From Psilocybe azurescens (lineage: Eukaryota; Basidiomycota; Agaricomycetes; Agaricales; Agrocybaceae): a DNA stretch of 20,935 nt. The translations under genes and the position numbers were made by a program. Numbering within the stretch: position 1 is the stretch's first letter; each line of letters opens with the position of its first letter. The stretch spans positions 1 to 20,935 of the forward strand of contig JAJIRX010000211.1 in the NCBI GenBank assembly GCA_023853785.1. The letters are read 5' to 3'. This document shows positions 1 through 9,340 of the stretch, piece by piece. The notes beneath the pieces were generated by a model. That model had not been told where the DNA came from and made no database searches. It saw only the letters and a program-made list of their open reading frames with translations.

Positions 1-205
1 TCAAAGCAAATAAGTACAAATAAAATCATGTGACTTATTCAACATGTGTATATATACTCTGTGTCCAAGTTCACACTACTCCCCACATTCAATTTCACCA
101 AACACTCATGATTTCACTCACTCCTGCTCAATGCAACCATGTTTTTATGAACTCTTGCTTACAAAGGCCAGTCAAGTCATGCTATCTCCAGAACCACTGG
201 TATAA

Positions 206-1108
206 GTGTTTGGTTCTATATCCAATATTTGCTCCAAACATTGCTCAACACTTTCCAAATCTGCTGGAGACTGTCCATGCAAGTCATCTGGCCATACCCA
301 ATATGCTATTCGCCTTATCACTTCTCAAAAGGCTGGAAATGCCACTGAGGTTGCCAAACCCCTGCAAGACATGACCAACACATCCTTTTCTGTGAAGACT
401 GTACAGAGAGCACTCAGGAGCACTGGGATGAAGACTGTAACTAAGCAAAAATGACCTTTTCTCAAAGGCATACAAAGCTTAGAATGGACTTGTGCAGCAC
501 ACAAAGACTGGACAGTGAAGGACTGGAAGAGAGTTATATGGTCAGATGAGACCAAAATCAATTGTTTGGGGTCAGATGGGAAGAAATTGGTGTGGAAAAA
601 CCAGGAGAGGGTTGAGTGACAGGCTGGTACAGGGGACGGTGAGTTTGAGGAGGTTCTCTGATGATCTGGGGCTGTATGTTCTGGGAAGGACCTGGATATG
701 CAACCAAGATTGATGGGAGGATGGATACTGATCTTTTTGTCAGCATTCTGGATGATGAACTTCAAGAATCAATCAGATATTACAGGAAAAAGCCCACAGA
801 TATATTTTTCAACAGGATAATGACCCCAAACACAAGAGCAAGAAGGCCTGGAACTGGCTCAAAGACAGTGGTTTAGAAGTTATGAAGTGGCCTCCTCAAT
901 CAGCAGACCTCAATCCAATTAAACACCTTTGGCATCACCTCAAAACTAGACTTGGAGAGTATGATAGGCCAGCATCTGGAATTACAGAGTTGTGGGAGAG
1001 AGTACAAAGAAGTGGAATGATATTCCAGCCTCTGTCTGTCAAAATCTGATGGTGAGTATGCCTAGAAGGGTTCAGGCTGTATTACAGACAAAAGAAGGCT
1101 ATACCAAG
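206..1108 (+). pseudogene. Tc1-family (DD34E-type) transposase, inactivated
   Basis: The protein is recognisable across frames. A helix-turn-helix-like part (TEVAKPLQDMTNTSFSVKTV, about 340-410) is followed by the first catalytic Asp in IWSDETKI (536-560), then MIWGCMFWEGPGYA (661-702), the second Asp in QQDNDPKH (about 811-834), and WPPQSADLNPI (890-922), ending near LQTKEGYTKY with TAG at about 1110. The spacing from QD to the third catalytic position is 35 residues, as in the Tc1 DD34E group. That third residue is Lys (NPIKHLW) instead of Glu, a single G>A change, so catalysis should be lost. There is also a TGA after KQK (about 452), a missing T near 612 and a missing base near 809 just before QQDND. 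All these breaks are read directly; the family assignment rests on the motifs. Confidence 0.88.
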
Positions 1109-1142
1109 TACTAGAATATTAGAATATTGTTTTATAACATGA

Positions 1143-1352
1143 GAGAGACAAAACTGTTCAAATGGACTTGTGCTAGTAAAATATGAATAGTGTGGGAAGG
1201 AATTAAGATTACATAATGAAACAAATTGGAACATGTTAGTCACATGGTACTCTACCGCTGTGTAAAGTTTGAACTTGTTTGGTTGAGTTATTCTTGAGTT
1301 ATTCAAGAACAGTCCAACTTTAAAAATCATTTGAACAGTTTTGTCCTCACCG
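1143..1352. repeat. 3' terminal inverted repeat of Tc1 copy A (210 bp)
   Basis: It begins with GAGAGACAAAACTGTTCAAA and ends with the inverse form of the same motif (TTTGAACAGTTTTGTCCTCA). The same layout is seen at 13,907-14,120 and, inverted, at 11,648-11,858 and 12,534-12,745. The repeat is therefore bounded on both sides by inverted copies of the terminal motif. Confidence 0.85.
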
Positions 1353-1591
1353 TAACTGTATGTGGGGTTGAACAATGTCTGTGATGGCGGCGGCTTGGTA
1401 ACATCACATGTGACAGCCCTGCACATCACAAATGTCAAGACATTGTAATTCCATGAGTTCTTTATGGTTTCCTCCTTTTTTTTTTTGTACAAGGACATAG
1501 TATGCTATCTAGCAATAAATTAAAAGGCTGAATTAATATTTTTATAGCCAATAAAATGCCAAAATCCGATATTATGGTACAAATTGCAGTT
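1353..1591. other. Intergenic DNA, no gene seen
   Basis: There is no supported coding region here. It holds a small CpG-containing patch (GATGGCGGCGGCTTGG, near 1384), a near-palindrome around CATCACATGTGAC (1404-1416) and a run of ten T (1477-1486). The open frame of 138 codons on the minus strand is mostly antisense to the Tc1 repeat and is not taken as a gene. Confidence 0.5.
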
Positions 1592-1855
1592 TTAGTCCTC
1601 ATCTGTCCATTCATCATTATCATCCACATCCTTCTGTTTATCATCACCAATCTCTTCATCATCAGTACTATCCTCCTCAATCTCCTATTCACCATTCAAA
1701 ATAAATCAACAGCATCTGAGAGTGCCTTCCTCTTCTCATCAGCCATGTGGGTAATGCACCAGTAGCAAGATTTTTGGTGCTACAGCAAGCTTAAAAAGCT
1801 TCAGCTGGTCAGCCAGACAATTTTCTTTGAGCTTCATGACCTTCTCTTTGCAGTA
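1592..1855 (-). pseudogene. Acidic C-terminal remnant of an unrecognised gene
   Basis: On the minus strand three consecutive pieces read like one protein. YCKEKVMKLKENCLADQLKL runs on to LLLVHYPH (1855 down to about 1745), then after a shift MADEKRKALSDAVDLF (1745 to about 1697), then after another shift a strongly acidic tail EIEEDSTDDEEIGDD...DNDEWTDED that stops at TAA (1592-1594). An in-frame TAG sits just before EIEED. Acidic Ser/Asp/Glu tails also end the nearby CxC5/CxC6 gene, but I cannot name the family. Two frameshifts and one stop over about 260 bp indicate a dead fragment. It could be the tail of a transposon-borne gene, since it lies between Tc1 copy A and a tandem array. Confidence 0.45.
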
Positions 1856-1869
1856 CTTTCACTCCCACA

Positions 1870-1995
1870 TATTCTCTGAACTGAGATATTGAGAAAGAGA
1901 GTGAAGGGAATAGAGAGAATAGAGAGGGAATAGAGGATTGAAGAGGAAATGAAGAAATTGGAAAGGAAATAGAGAGAATGGAGAGAATGGAAATA
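1870..1995. repeat. Purine-rich low-complexity tract (GAGAGAATA-like)
   Basis: The + strand is almost all A and G with spaced T, built from short repeats such as GAGAGAATAGAGAGGGAATA and GAAATTGGAAAGGAAATAGA. It shows no coding signal; open frames over it are side effects of the biased composition. Confidence 0.7.
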
Positions 1996-2053
1996 TTATT
2001 TATAATAGACATATAATAGAGTGGAATTTCAAATAACTTAAAGCTGAGTATCA

Positions 2054-2908
2054 ACAATTTCCCCACACCTTTGGACTGAATAAAAAAATAGATTTCACAG
2101 TTATCACTACTATCATACACCTACTATACACTGCTTATGTAATCCACCTTTTATAAGTAAAAACAATTTCCCGCACCTTGGACTGAATAAAAATAGATTT
2201 CCACAAGCTATCACTACTATCATACACCTACTATACACTGCTTATATAATCCACCTTTTATAAGTAAAAATAATTTCCCACACCTTTAGACTGAATAAAA
2301 AAATAGATTTCCACAATTATCACTACTATCATACACCTACTATACACTACTTACATGTAATCCACCTTTATGAGTAAAAACAATTTCCCACACCTTTGGA
2401 CTGAATAAAAAATAGATTTCCACAGTTATCACTACTATCATACACCTACTATACATTGCTTATGTAATCCACCTTTATGAGTAAAAACAATTTCCCACAC
2501 CTTTGGACTGAATAAAAAATAGATTTCCACAGTTATCACTACTATCATACACCTACTATACATTGCTTATGTAATCCACCTTTTATGAGTAAAAACAATT
2601 TCCCACACCTTTGGACTGAATAAAAAATAGATTTCCACAGTTATCACTACTATCATACAACTACTATACACTGCTTACATAATCCACCTTTTATGAGTAA
2701 AAACAATTTTCCACACCTTTCGGGACTGAATAAAAATAGATTTACACAGTTATCACTACTATCATACACCTACTATATATTGCTTATGTAATCCACCTTT
2801 TATGAGTAAAAACAATTTCCCACGCCTTGGACTGAATAAAAAATAGATTTACACAGTTATCACTACCATCATACACCTACCATACACCGCTTATATAATC
2901 TATCTTAT
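2054..2908. repeat. Tandem array of eight units of about 108 bp
   Basis: Unit starts, marked by ACAATTTCCCACACCTTTGG or close variants, fall at 2054, 2163, 2270, 2380, 2487, 2595, 2703 and 2812, giving spacings of 107-110 bp. Each unit runs through GACTGAATAAAAAATAGATT, TATCACTACTATCATACACC, TACTATACATTGCTTATGTA and ATCCACCTTTTATGAGTAAA. Units differ by a few substitutions and 1-3 nt indels. The sixth and seventh look closest to the consensus. There is no open reading frame and no spacer of unique sequence. Confidence 0.95.
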
Positions 2909-3035
2909 ATCATACACCTACTGTACACTACTTATATAATCTATTCTGTATCATACACCTACCATGTATATACTGCTTATGTAATCTACCTTGTATCATA
3001 CACCTACTGTACATTGCTTATATAATCTACTGTCA
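2909..3035. repeat. Three short derivative units (about 41-45 bp) at the end of the array
   Basis: ATCATACACCTAC starts at 2909, 2950 and 2995, each followed by a TAC...CTTATATAATCTA-like stretch. The short unit matches only the middle of the 108-bp unit, so the array changes from a long to a short period at this side. The array ends about 35 bp beyond the stop codon of the minus-strand CxC5/CxC6 pseudogene. Confidence 0.85.
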
Positions 3036-3071
3036 TGAATTAACTTGTTTTTTTACACACTTGTATTCAAT

Positions 3072-5318
3072 TTAGTCTGAGTCAGAATCACTAGTCTCTT
3101 CATCTAATCCTAATTCTTCATTTTCATCATCACTATCTGAAGACTCTGCCTTTCTTTTCTGCTTTGCAATGACATATTTTGTGTGGTAAAATAGCATTGT
3201 GTAGAAACCAAGTTGAAATTGCCAGGTGTCATGCTTAAAGATAGATTCAAACCACCCAGCCATGCATTTAATTGTTCACACACTTGTGTATTAAAGGCTT
3301 TTTGGACATACGCATTGCCATTATCATCATATGCAATAATTACAAGATTTGGAGCTGAACCATCATCTAGAGAAGGATTGCAGTACTTCGATAAAGATAA
3401 TCATTGGCTTGGTGATTAATATAATGGTAAGTGTCCACAATAAATCTTGATGTTTTTTTCCACATAGCATCCCAACTTCCATTGGTAACAGCTGTTTGCA
3501 ACACTTGACATCCTTTGTCAATACATATGTAATCAGGACAATATTCTTCTGTCTTATAAACAGACTGCAAAAACTTTAATACATTAGTTGTGGATTCTGA
3601 CCTATCAAATTTTGTCCATGCAATCACAACTCCACACGGTGTACAAATAGTTTCTACACAGTAATATCAAGCAGGACTAAAATAATTTGGAGATGGAGGA
3701 GGCTCCTCATTATTATCATCATGATGTTGAGTATTTGGTCCTTTTTTTGGGATGCCAAACTTGGCTTTCACCAGGTCTTTGTAACATTCTACGCACACCA
3801 GACTGAGTTTGGCAAGAATGATATTTGGTGTATTTTTTCCATTCTGCCTGATGTCTTTGACATGCACTAGTTTTTCCAATTTGAGTATTTGTACAATCTC
3901 AAACAAGACAACAAGATCCATACTCTTGCAGATGGTGATCACACAATGATCCTCCTTGAGAATTTGCAAGATTATTTGCACAGTGATCAATTGCACAATG
4001 CTATAAATAAAAGTTAATTCTCTGTAAAGTAAAATACTAGTAAATTTACTGTTGGTCCCATTACAATTCCATCGAGAACAACCATTTTCATATATTTCTT
4101 ATCTATATCCATTGCATCTGATTCATCTGAACTATCTTCAGATATAGGTGATGATGCATTTTCAATATCCTCCATCTCTTCAGCCAATAAAGGTATAGCA
4201 CTGTTTTCATCAACTCCAACTACAGCTGCTGGATTATTAAAAATAGCATCACTAGATTTTTGTATTCCTGTGTGCATTCTTTACAAGCATGTTTATCAGC
4301 TGCTCTTATAATCCCTTGTTCTCCTAATACTGCATATGCTTGAGTAGTAACCTCTGTAATATTAAGAGGGTCTTGGAGTTCAAGTTCAATTTGAGATTCA
4401 CCAGCAATTGTACGTAATGAGTCTTGCACAAAAGCTTGCCAAATATGAGCGCAGCCAAGATTAAAATCTGGTGTTCCATATGTAATATTCCAATAGTCAG
4501 AATATGCAGAAGGTGAAGCATGAAAGCTATATGTTGCATTGATAGCAGCACTTGAAAACAACCGATCAACCCACAAATTAGAGCCAATTTTGAGGTACTT
4601 GGCTGAGTTAAGATAAACATGCTTTGGTTGTGTTGATCTATAACTAGTAGCAAGATATCTCACATGATCTGCAGAATATAATGTATTGCATGTGGAACAT
4701 TTACCAGTCAAGACAGGAACCTTCTTGTGAATCTTGTAGTGTTTTATCAATGTTACAAGTGGTATGTCCCGCTCTCTTGTAGTCTGTACCAATAATCTTG
4801 CTTCACATGTACGTGTTCCACAAACAAATGAAGGTGGACATATTACATGTGCAGGTTGGATTTCTTCAAGTGAAACAGGAAGAAGCTTTCCAGTATATTT
4901 GCCTTTATTGTAAGGTGTCAAGTCTAATCCAACAGCCATTGCATTAAGCTTAGTAGCAATATAATCATTTTTATTCTTTGCTGATAAAGTAGCTTCAAAA
5001 TCATTATCAGAAAACAAAGTACTAGTTTTCTTTTTCCTATTTGATCCTTTAATGCCCTAGTTAGACCAATTATCCATCCAGATATTTGAACTTCTCTCTC
5101 TTCTTTAAGTTCACTATGTTGTTGACGAAAATGAAGATTCAATAAATCTGAGTTTTCAGTGAGGGTAAATAAAAGCACCAAGACTGTTGCAAGTGATATT
5201 TTTTGCCAAAGTTTGATTCAATTATATGATTAAAAGCCTGGAAGGAGATCTCTGGAAATTTATTGTCTGTTTGATTTCCAAAACTAAAGACACCAGATTG
5301 AACCAGATTAAAAGCCAT
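3072..5318 (-). pseudogene. CxC5/CxC6 cysteine-cluster protein of the KDZ transposon type, decayed
   Basis: The best start is ATG at 5318 (MAFNLVQSGVFSFGN). A long open part (5017-4220) carries the CxC5-like region, with CPPSFVCGTRTC and later GKCSTCNTLYSADHVRY. After an acidic linker (SEDSSDESDAMDID) comes LDGIVMGPT, a 49-nt GT..AG intron (4049-4001) and the CxC6-like cluster HCAIDHCANN...LCDHHLQEYGSCC (4000-3900). Beyond it are a segment with PDYICIDKGC and VDTYHYINH (3626-3390), CEQLNAW (about 3290-3270) and a Ser/Asp tail ending in TAA (3072). The order D, D-x-x-H, E could be an RNase H-like core, which is inference. Breaks: frame change near 5020-5070, TGA at 3899-3901 (next to CC, fitting a lost CGA Arg), frame change at a run of seven T (3742-3748), TGA at 3667-3669, and shifts near 3388 and 3265-3180. 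It is not functional as read. Confidence 0.75.
4001..4049 (-). other. 49-nt spliceosomal intron inside the CxC5/CxC6 pseudogene
   Basis: The donor is GTAAATTTACTAG and the acceptor TTTATTTATAG on the minus strand. Removing it joins codons GGA CCA ACA directly to CAT TGT GCA, giving GPT-HCAIDHC, which restores the cysteine cluster frame. The length is typical of basidiomycete introns. Confidence 0.75.
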
Positions 5319-5438
5319 ATTAAAACCCAATATTTTGATAGATATGACATAGCAAAAGACAAAACAGAAGCCAGCTATTGTACAAATTTGACACAATCAA
5401 TTTACAAACTTTTAAAATGGAAAAAAAGAAACAATCGC

Positions 5439-7189
5439 TTACTCAGTTGCTTTTCTCTTACCCTTGGCAATTCTTTTACGTTGTTGCACCTCTGTTTCAT
5501 CCTCATTGTCCTCCTCCTCCTCTGAACTTTTTTTCTTCTTCTTCTTTAGCTTCTCATCAGATTGCTTCCTTCTGACTTCTCTTCCAATTTTTCCCCCTCC
5601 AACTTCTGTTTACTCAGACTTGCCACTGCATTCTTCTTCAAGTTTCCCACAGTACCTTCTTTTACATTCAACCAGTCCACCAAATCGGTCCATGCCAAGT
5701 TCCTATCATTATTTCCCCAAAGTTCTTCAGTAGTCATACAATCAGGTTGATCTTCAAGCCAATCAACCATTTCTGTATAGTTTGTTGCACATTTAAGAGG
5801 TTTTTCCCAATGTGTGTAATACTGAGTCTTTGAAAGAAAAATATTAACCAAGTCCACATAGGATGGAACCCAAGGTGTTGCTTCATGATCAAGACCAGCC
5901 TGAGCAATATGCCTCATCCATGCATCACTATACTTTAACTTCTCCATGATATCAAGAACTCGAGATAGCTCTTTGTACTTGGCATAGACAGCTCGGATAA
6001 AAGCATAGTCAGCGGACCGACATAAGGCAATGTAGTATCAATCTCCAAGAAAAGAAGGAGGGTCTCAATCTGCAGCATAGAAAGGTATGTTGGACCAGCA
6101 TTTGGAAATGCAGACAATGTTTTGACACGCAAAGCATGAGAACTAGATGATCCAGATGCTGAACGTGAAAACTCAGACAAAGAACTGTGAGATAGTACAG
6201 AAGTTGAGCTGACGAGAGAAAAAAAGATGGTGGTATTGCAGATGCAACCTCAAGATTGTTTTCCTATTCTATGTATTTAAATAACAAATATCTAATTAGA
6301 AAACAGAGAACCTACCAAAAAGAGAGTCACTGCAGGTCCATAAGGAGTTTGTGTCTAATTAATGTGTTTATGCATGTTGTTGATCACCTGATTATAGCGA
6401 CCTTTGACTATCCATTTCTCTTGATGAAGCACATAGATGCGATGATTATCTTCTGTTCAACCATATTTATTAATAATTCAGAAAAATCAAAAATAGAGAC
6501 ATACTTCAAACTGGAGAGTAGCGCCTTGCAACACCAGTGAAAACAGAAGCAAGTTTCTCCTCATATGGAAGTTGAACACTCATAATAGCTGACTCATCAA
6601 TGTTGAGTAAAGTGGGTCGATCCTTTGAAACAAAGAGATTGACAGTTGCATCAAGTTCGATATGATCTGGAGACTTATTGCACAAATCCCAGTCCCCAAT
6701 GTTGGACACATTGCCAACTGCATTCCCTCAAAGTATCCCTCCAAAAGATTTAGATGCACCATTGTGATTTTCTTGTCTTCCCTCTCTCAATAGGTTTGGG
6801 CCACAGTGGACTATTTATTTGAACATCTATATTATTTAAGAAACTAAATACATGATAATAATAGCAATAATAATAATAAATACCATGATCAGGGCCTACA
6901 GTGGAAGAGGCATCATCTCGATGTACATGGCCTGCAGCAATAGTGGTAGACACAACCAAACCATCAGCAGCAGTGAGAGGGCCACTGCTGTGGTCAGAGA
7001 TTCCCATAGAATAATCAACAGCAGCCACAGTAGTGGAAGGTGCACTGGACTGATGTGGTGGTAGGCCTGAAGGCTTGGAAAGGAACTCACTATCAGCAGC
7101 AGCGGTGGGAAGCACACTGTGCTGACTATAAGGCTTGCCTTTGGGTGGGCCATATTGAATGCCAGGTTTGATAGGTGCAGAAAGGGGTG

Positions 7190-7225
<36 letters not shown>

Positions 7226-7443
7226 TGTCAGCAGTGGTACCCTGAGAAGGGGCAGAGGAGGCACTGTCCTCACTGCTGCTGCTGTCCTTGTTCTCCATGG
7301 TCTTCTTGGCCTTGGTCCCTGTGATCTCCGGCTCCCGCACTACCCATGCACGGCTGTTGGACACAGTGGGAGGGGGAGGGAGAAACGGAGGAGGTGGGAG
7401 AACAGGGAGGGCGCTGAGATGTTTAGTGCGGGGTGACTTTGTA
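5439..7443 (-). pseudogene. Multi-exon companion gene of unknown function, decayed
   Basis: A coherent reading can be followed on the minus strand. Exon a (7443-6884) has a proline-rich start, SRAWVVREPEITGTKAKK, a run of Asp from a CAT microsatellite and a Ser/Ala-rich stretch. Introns at 6883-6827 (57 nt), 6504-6453 (52 nt) and 6315-6209 join exon b (DWDLCNKSPDHIELDATVN, RPTLLNIDESAIMSVQLPYE), exon c (DNHRIYVLHQEKWIVKGRYN) and exon d (SGSSSSHALRVKTLSAF, EATPWVPSYVDLV, EELWGNNDRNLAWTDL, then an acidic/basic tail ending KRKATE, TAA 5439-5441). Intron phases keep the frame. Breaks: frame change near 6765, TGA near 6731, TGA at 6506-6508, TAG in exon c, and frame changes near 6018 and 5555. I do not recognise a named domain. 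It lies about 120 bp upstream of, and on the same strand as, the CxC5/CxC6 gene, which suggests shared cargo of one element. The true start is uncertain. Confidence 0.6.
7190..7225. repeat. (CAT/ATG) trinucleotide microsatellite, 12 repeats
   Basis: A perfect ATC run on the + strand; in the minus-strand frame of the companion pseudogene it encodes a run of Asp. Other frames give poly-Met or poly-Ile, which explains several spurious open frames here. Confidence 0.95.
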
Positions 7444-7449
7444 ATTGCC

Positions 7450-9340
7450 CAATACACAACACCCAATCAAATATTTATATTGATCAGTTCGATCTGGGAG
7501 GGTAAGCTCGTAAGGCTTATTACAATAACTAGTTTAGCAGAGTACAGACTTAGACAATCGCTCTGGGGTGATCACTAGTAGCTAGAGAACACTTTTACAG
7601 GCTAGTACACACAAGGCACTTGAATAGTAAAGGCAATCTCTCTATATGAGGGCGATCACCAATATCAGGGGGATCGCTTTTGGGGGTGAGTGTACATGGG
7701 ACACTTAACAGTTCTCTTTATAAAACCCAAACTCAAACTTTATCAAACACGATAAGCGATCACCCGTATTAACATGTAGTAGATCCTTGGTTCCTATAAG
7801 CAACTGGGCACACTAGTCCACAGTCCTTAGTTTACTATAGGCAACATCCTGAAAACAGTCGGATTTCTCTGACAGTCATCTCTAGTTACTATGAGCGATC
7901 ACTAGCCTTTATAGGGTTCCCACCTGTACTTAATAATCCCCAGGGCAGTCTTACTATAGGCAATGTCCTGAACAGTCGGATGACAGTCGTCCCTAGTTAC
8001 TATGAGCAATCGCTAGTCGTATAGGGTTCCAATCCGTACTTAACAATCCCCAGAGCAGTCCACGGATGACTTATAAAAGCCTGCTTATCAAGTCTAATAG
8101 ACCTGACGTTGAATATCACAATGGCGATCGCTCACGAAACCAGGTAGCACCTAATTGCTTAAGGTGAACTGCAGTGTTCGATCTCTTATCACACAAATCA
8201 CTAGTCCTCGAAGTGTTAACACTAGAATTCTTATTCAGAGTAAATTCTGATATCAAATCTGGGGTGTAAATTACTTGGTTCCTATTCTAAGATACAGGGC
8301 TGTTTTTATAGGCTAAATAGATACTTTGGCTTGTGATAATTGAAAGAGACTAAGAGAAAAGGAAGGAAATGGACCGCGTGCTGCCTAGCCTTTGCTGCAC
8401 CAATTATAATAGTGGAAAGTACTAGTTTGCCTGGGCTACGGCGCTTATTTGAAGATAACATTGTTGTCCATGCGGCAGTGCCTTCTTGGGTAGCGATCAC
8501 CCAACTTATTTTATCAGATGGCTCGTGGCTAAGGCATGTCGGGACTAGATTGCTAGGGGTATATTTCCTAGGAAACCCTACCAAGGTTCCCAAGCACAGT
8601 TGCTATTGGTTTAGGACCTCCTGGAACAGCAGGTGCCCTTATCATGAGGAAAGTTACCTCTAGTATTGTGTGGCAATTGCTGGCTGGGCGATCGCTCACT
8701 CACATTGGCTGCATTGCAAATTACAAGTTTTTATAGTCGGATCTAGTAGACCGCCATATGCTGAGTTGTACACAAGATTTCAATTGCCAATACATTTGGT
8801 CCATGGGGCAATCACCCGTGTGGCGCAGTGATGCCTGATCTCCAAGCGGTTGATTGCCTAATTTAGTGAACAGCCTTGTGAGGCCTGGACACGGTGATCG
8901 CTTTGCTAATAAATAAGGTTTCCATCACTTGGCGATCGCTTGATACGACACTGATGGGTGTTACCCGTTGTAAGAGCCAAGGTTATTTCTTAAGAGTTTC
9001 TTCTTTGCATGGGACTAATAGCATGATCAATGGAATGGGCGATCGCCTCGGGCGCTTGGTTAGGGTTGCTTTGATCACTGTGTAGGAAACTAAAGGTAGT
9101 CTTTGATTCGTAGCACCGATTAATAGGCCACACTACACCTTAGTTAGTTTGTAAGGTCTATTACTCTTGTTGGCCCACTAGAAAGTAAAGCCTCAAAGCC
9201 TAATAGTCTGGCGTTTCTCCTACCCTTCACTAGTATAATGTACTAGTTTATTACAGATAACAATCGCAAAAATAAGGGCCTCTGTATCTCACTATGAATT
9301 GTAAGCCCAGAATGGTTTACACCCTTTCAAGCGCTCAGGA
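7450..9340. other. ORF-poor block rich in GCGATCGC-like octamers
   Basis: Perfect GCGATCGC occurs at 8124, 8688, 8932 and 9039. One- or two-base variants (GCGATCAC, GCAATCGC, GCAATCAC, GTGATCGC, GTGATCAC) occur at 7568, 7652, 7756, 7895, 8006, 8493, 8808 and 8894. The block has moderate GC, no long open frame and no coding signature. It sits directly upstream of the companion pseudogene. It may be an inserted non-coding element or a long repeat, but I could not find matching terminal repeats or a target duplication. Confidence 0.6.
7832..8060. repeat. Tandem duplication with period 119 bp
   Basis: TTACTATAGGCAA begins at 7832 and again at 7951. Both copies run through CCTGAA, ACAGTCGGAT, CTAGTTACTATGAGC, TATAGGGTTCC and AATCCCCAG(A/G)GCAGTC. 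Each copy contains one GATCGC-like octamer at the same place (GCGATCAC at 7895, GCAATCGC at 8006). Confidence 0.85.

Larger units (their letters stand above)
1..1352 (+). mobile_element. Tc1-family DNA transposon, copy A (5' end outside window)
   Basis: The left edge of the window falls inside the element: base 1 matches the sequence about 240 bp inside copy C (near 12,776). The right end is a long terminal inverted repeat, 1143-1352, that closes with CACCG followed by TA (1353-1354), the usual Tc1/mariner target site. The body holds a decayed transposase (see separate entry). The right repeat pairs with the left repeat of copy C and matches copy B. Copy A keeps more G and C than copy C and is probably younger or less mutated. 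Confidence 0.9.

Noticed and set aside
1082..1498. 138-codon minus-strand open frame
   Set aside because: It is mainly antisense to the Tc1 terminal repeat and has no coding features.
2054..3035. CRISPR-like array
   Set aside because: Units of about 108 bp follow each other without unique spacers, in a clearly eukaryotic context with introns and fungal transposons.
6896..7273. Open frame with a run of Met and the opposite-strand frame with a run of Ile
   Set aside because: Both are shadows of the CAT microsatellite and of the better supported minus-strand frame encoding Asp.
5439..7443. TET/JBP dioxygenase partner of a KDZ element
   Set aside because: TET/JBP genes are known near KDZ elements, but I see no iron-binding HxD motif or other dioxygenase signature in this gene.
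8306..8663. Overlapping open frames of about 100 codons on both strands
   Set aside because: Neither shows domain, codon or splice support; they lie in the octamer-rich non-coding block.
8124..9046. Cyanobacterial origin, because GCGATCGC equals the HIP1 octamer
   Set aside because: Flanking spliced pseudogenes and fungal elements show eukaryotic DNA, and there are no bacterial genes in the block.
7450..9340. LTR retrotransposon with terminal repeats at the block ends
   Set aside because: I looked for direct repeats, a TG...CA pair and a target duplication at both ends and could not identify them; there is no internal coding region either.
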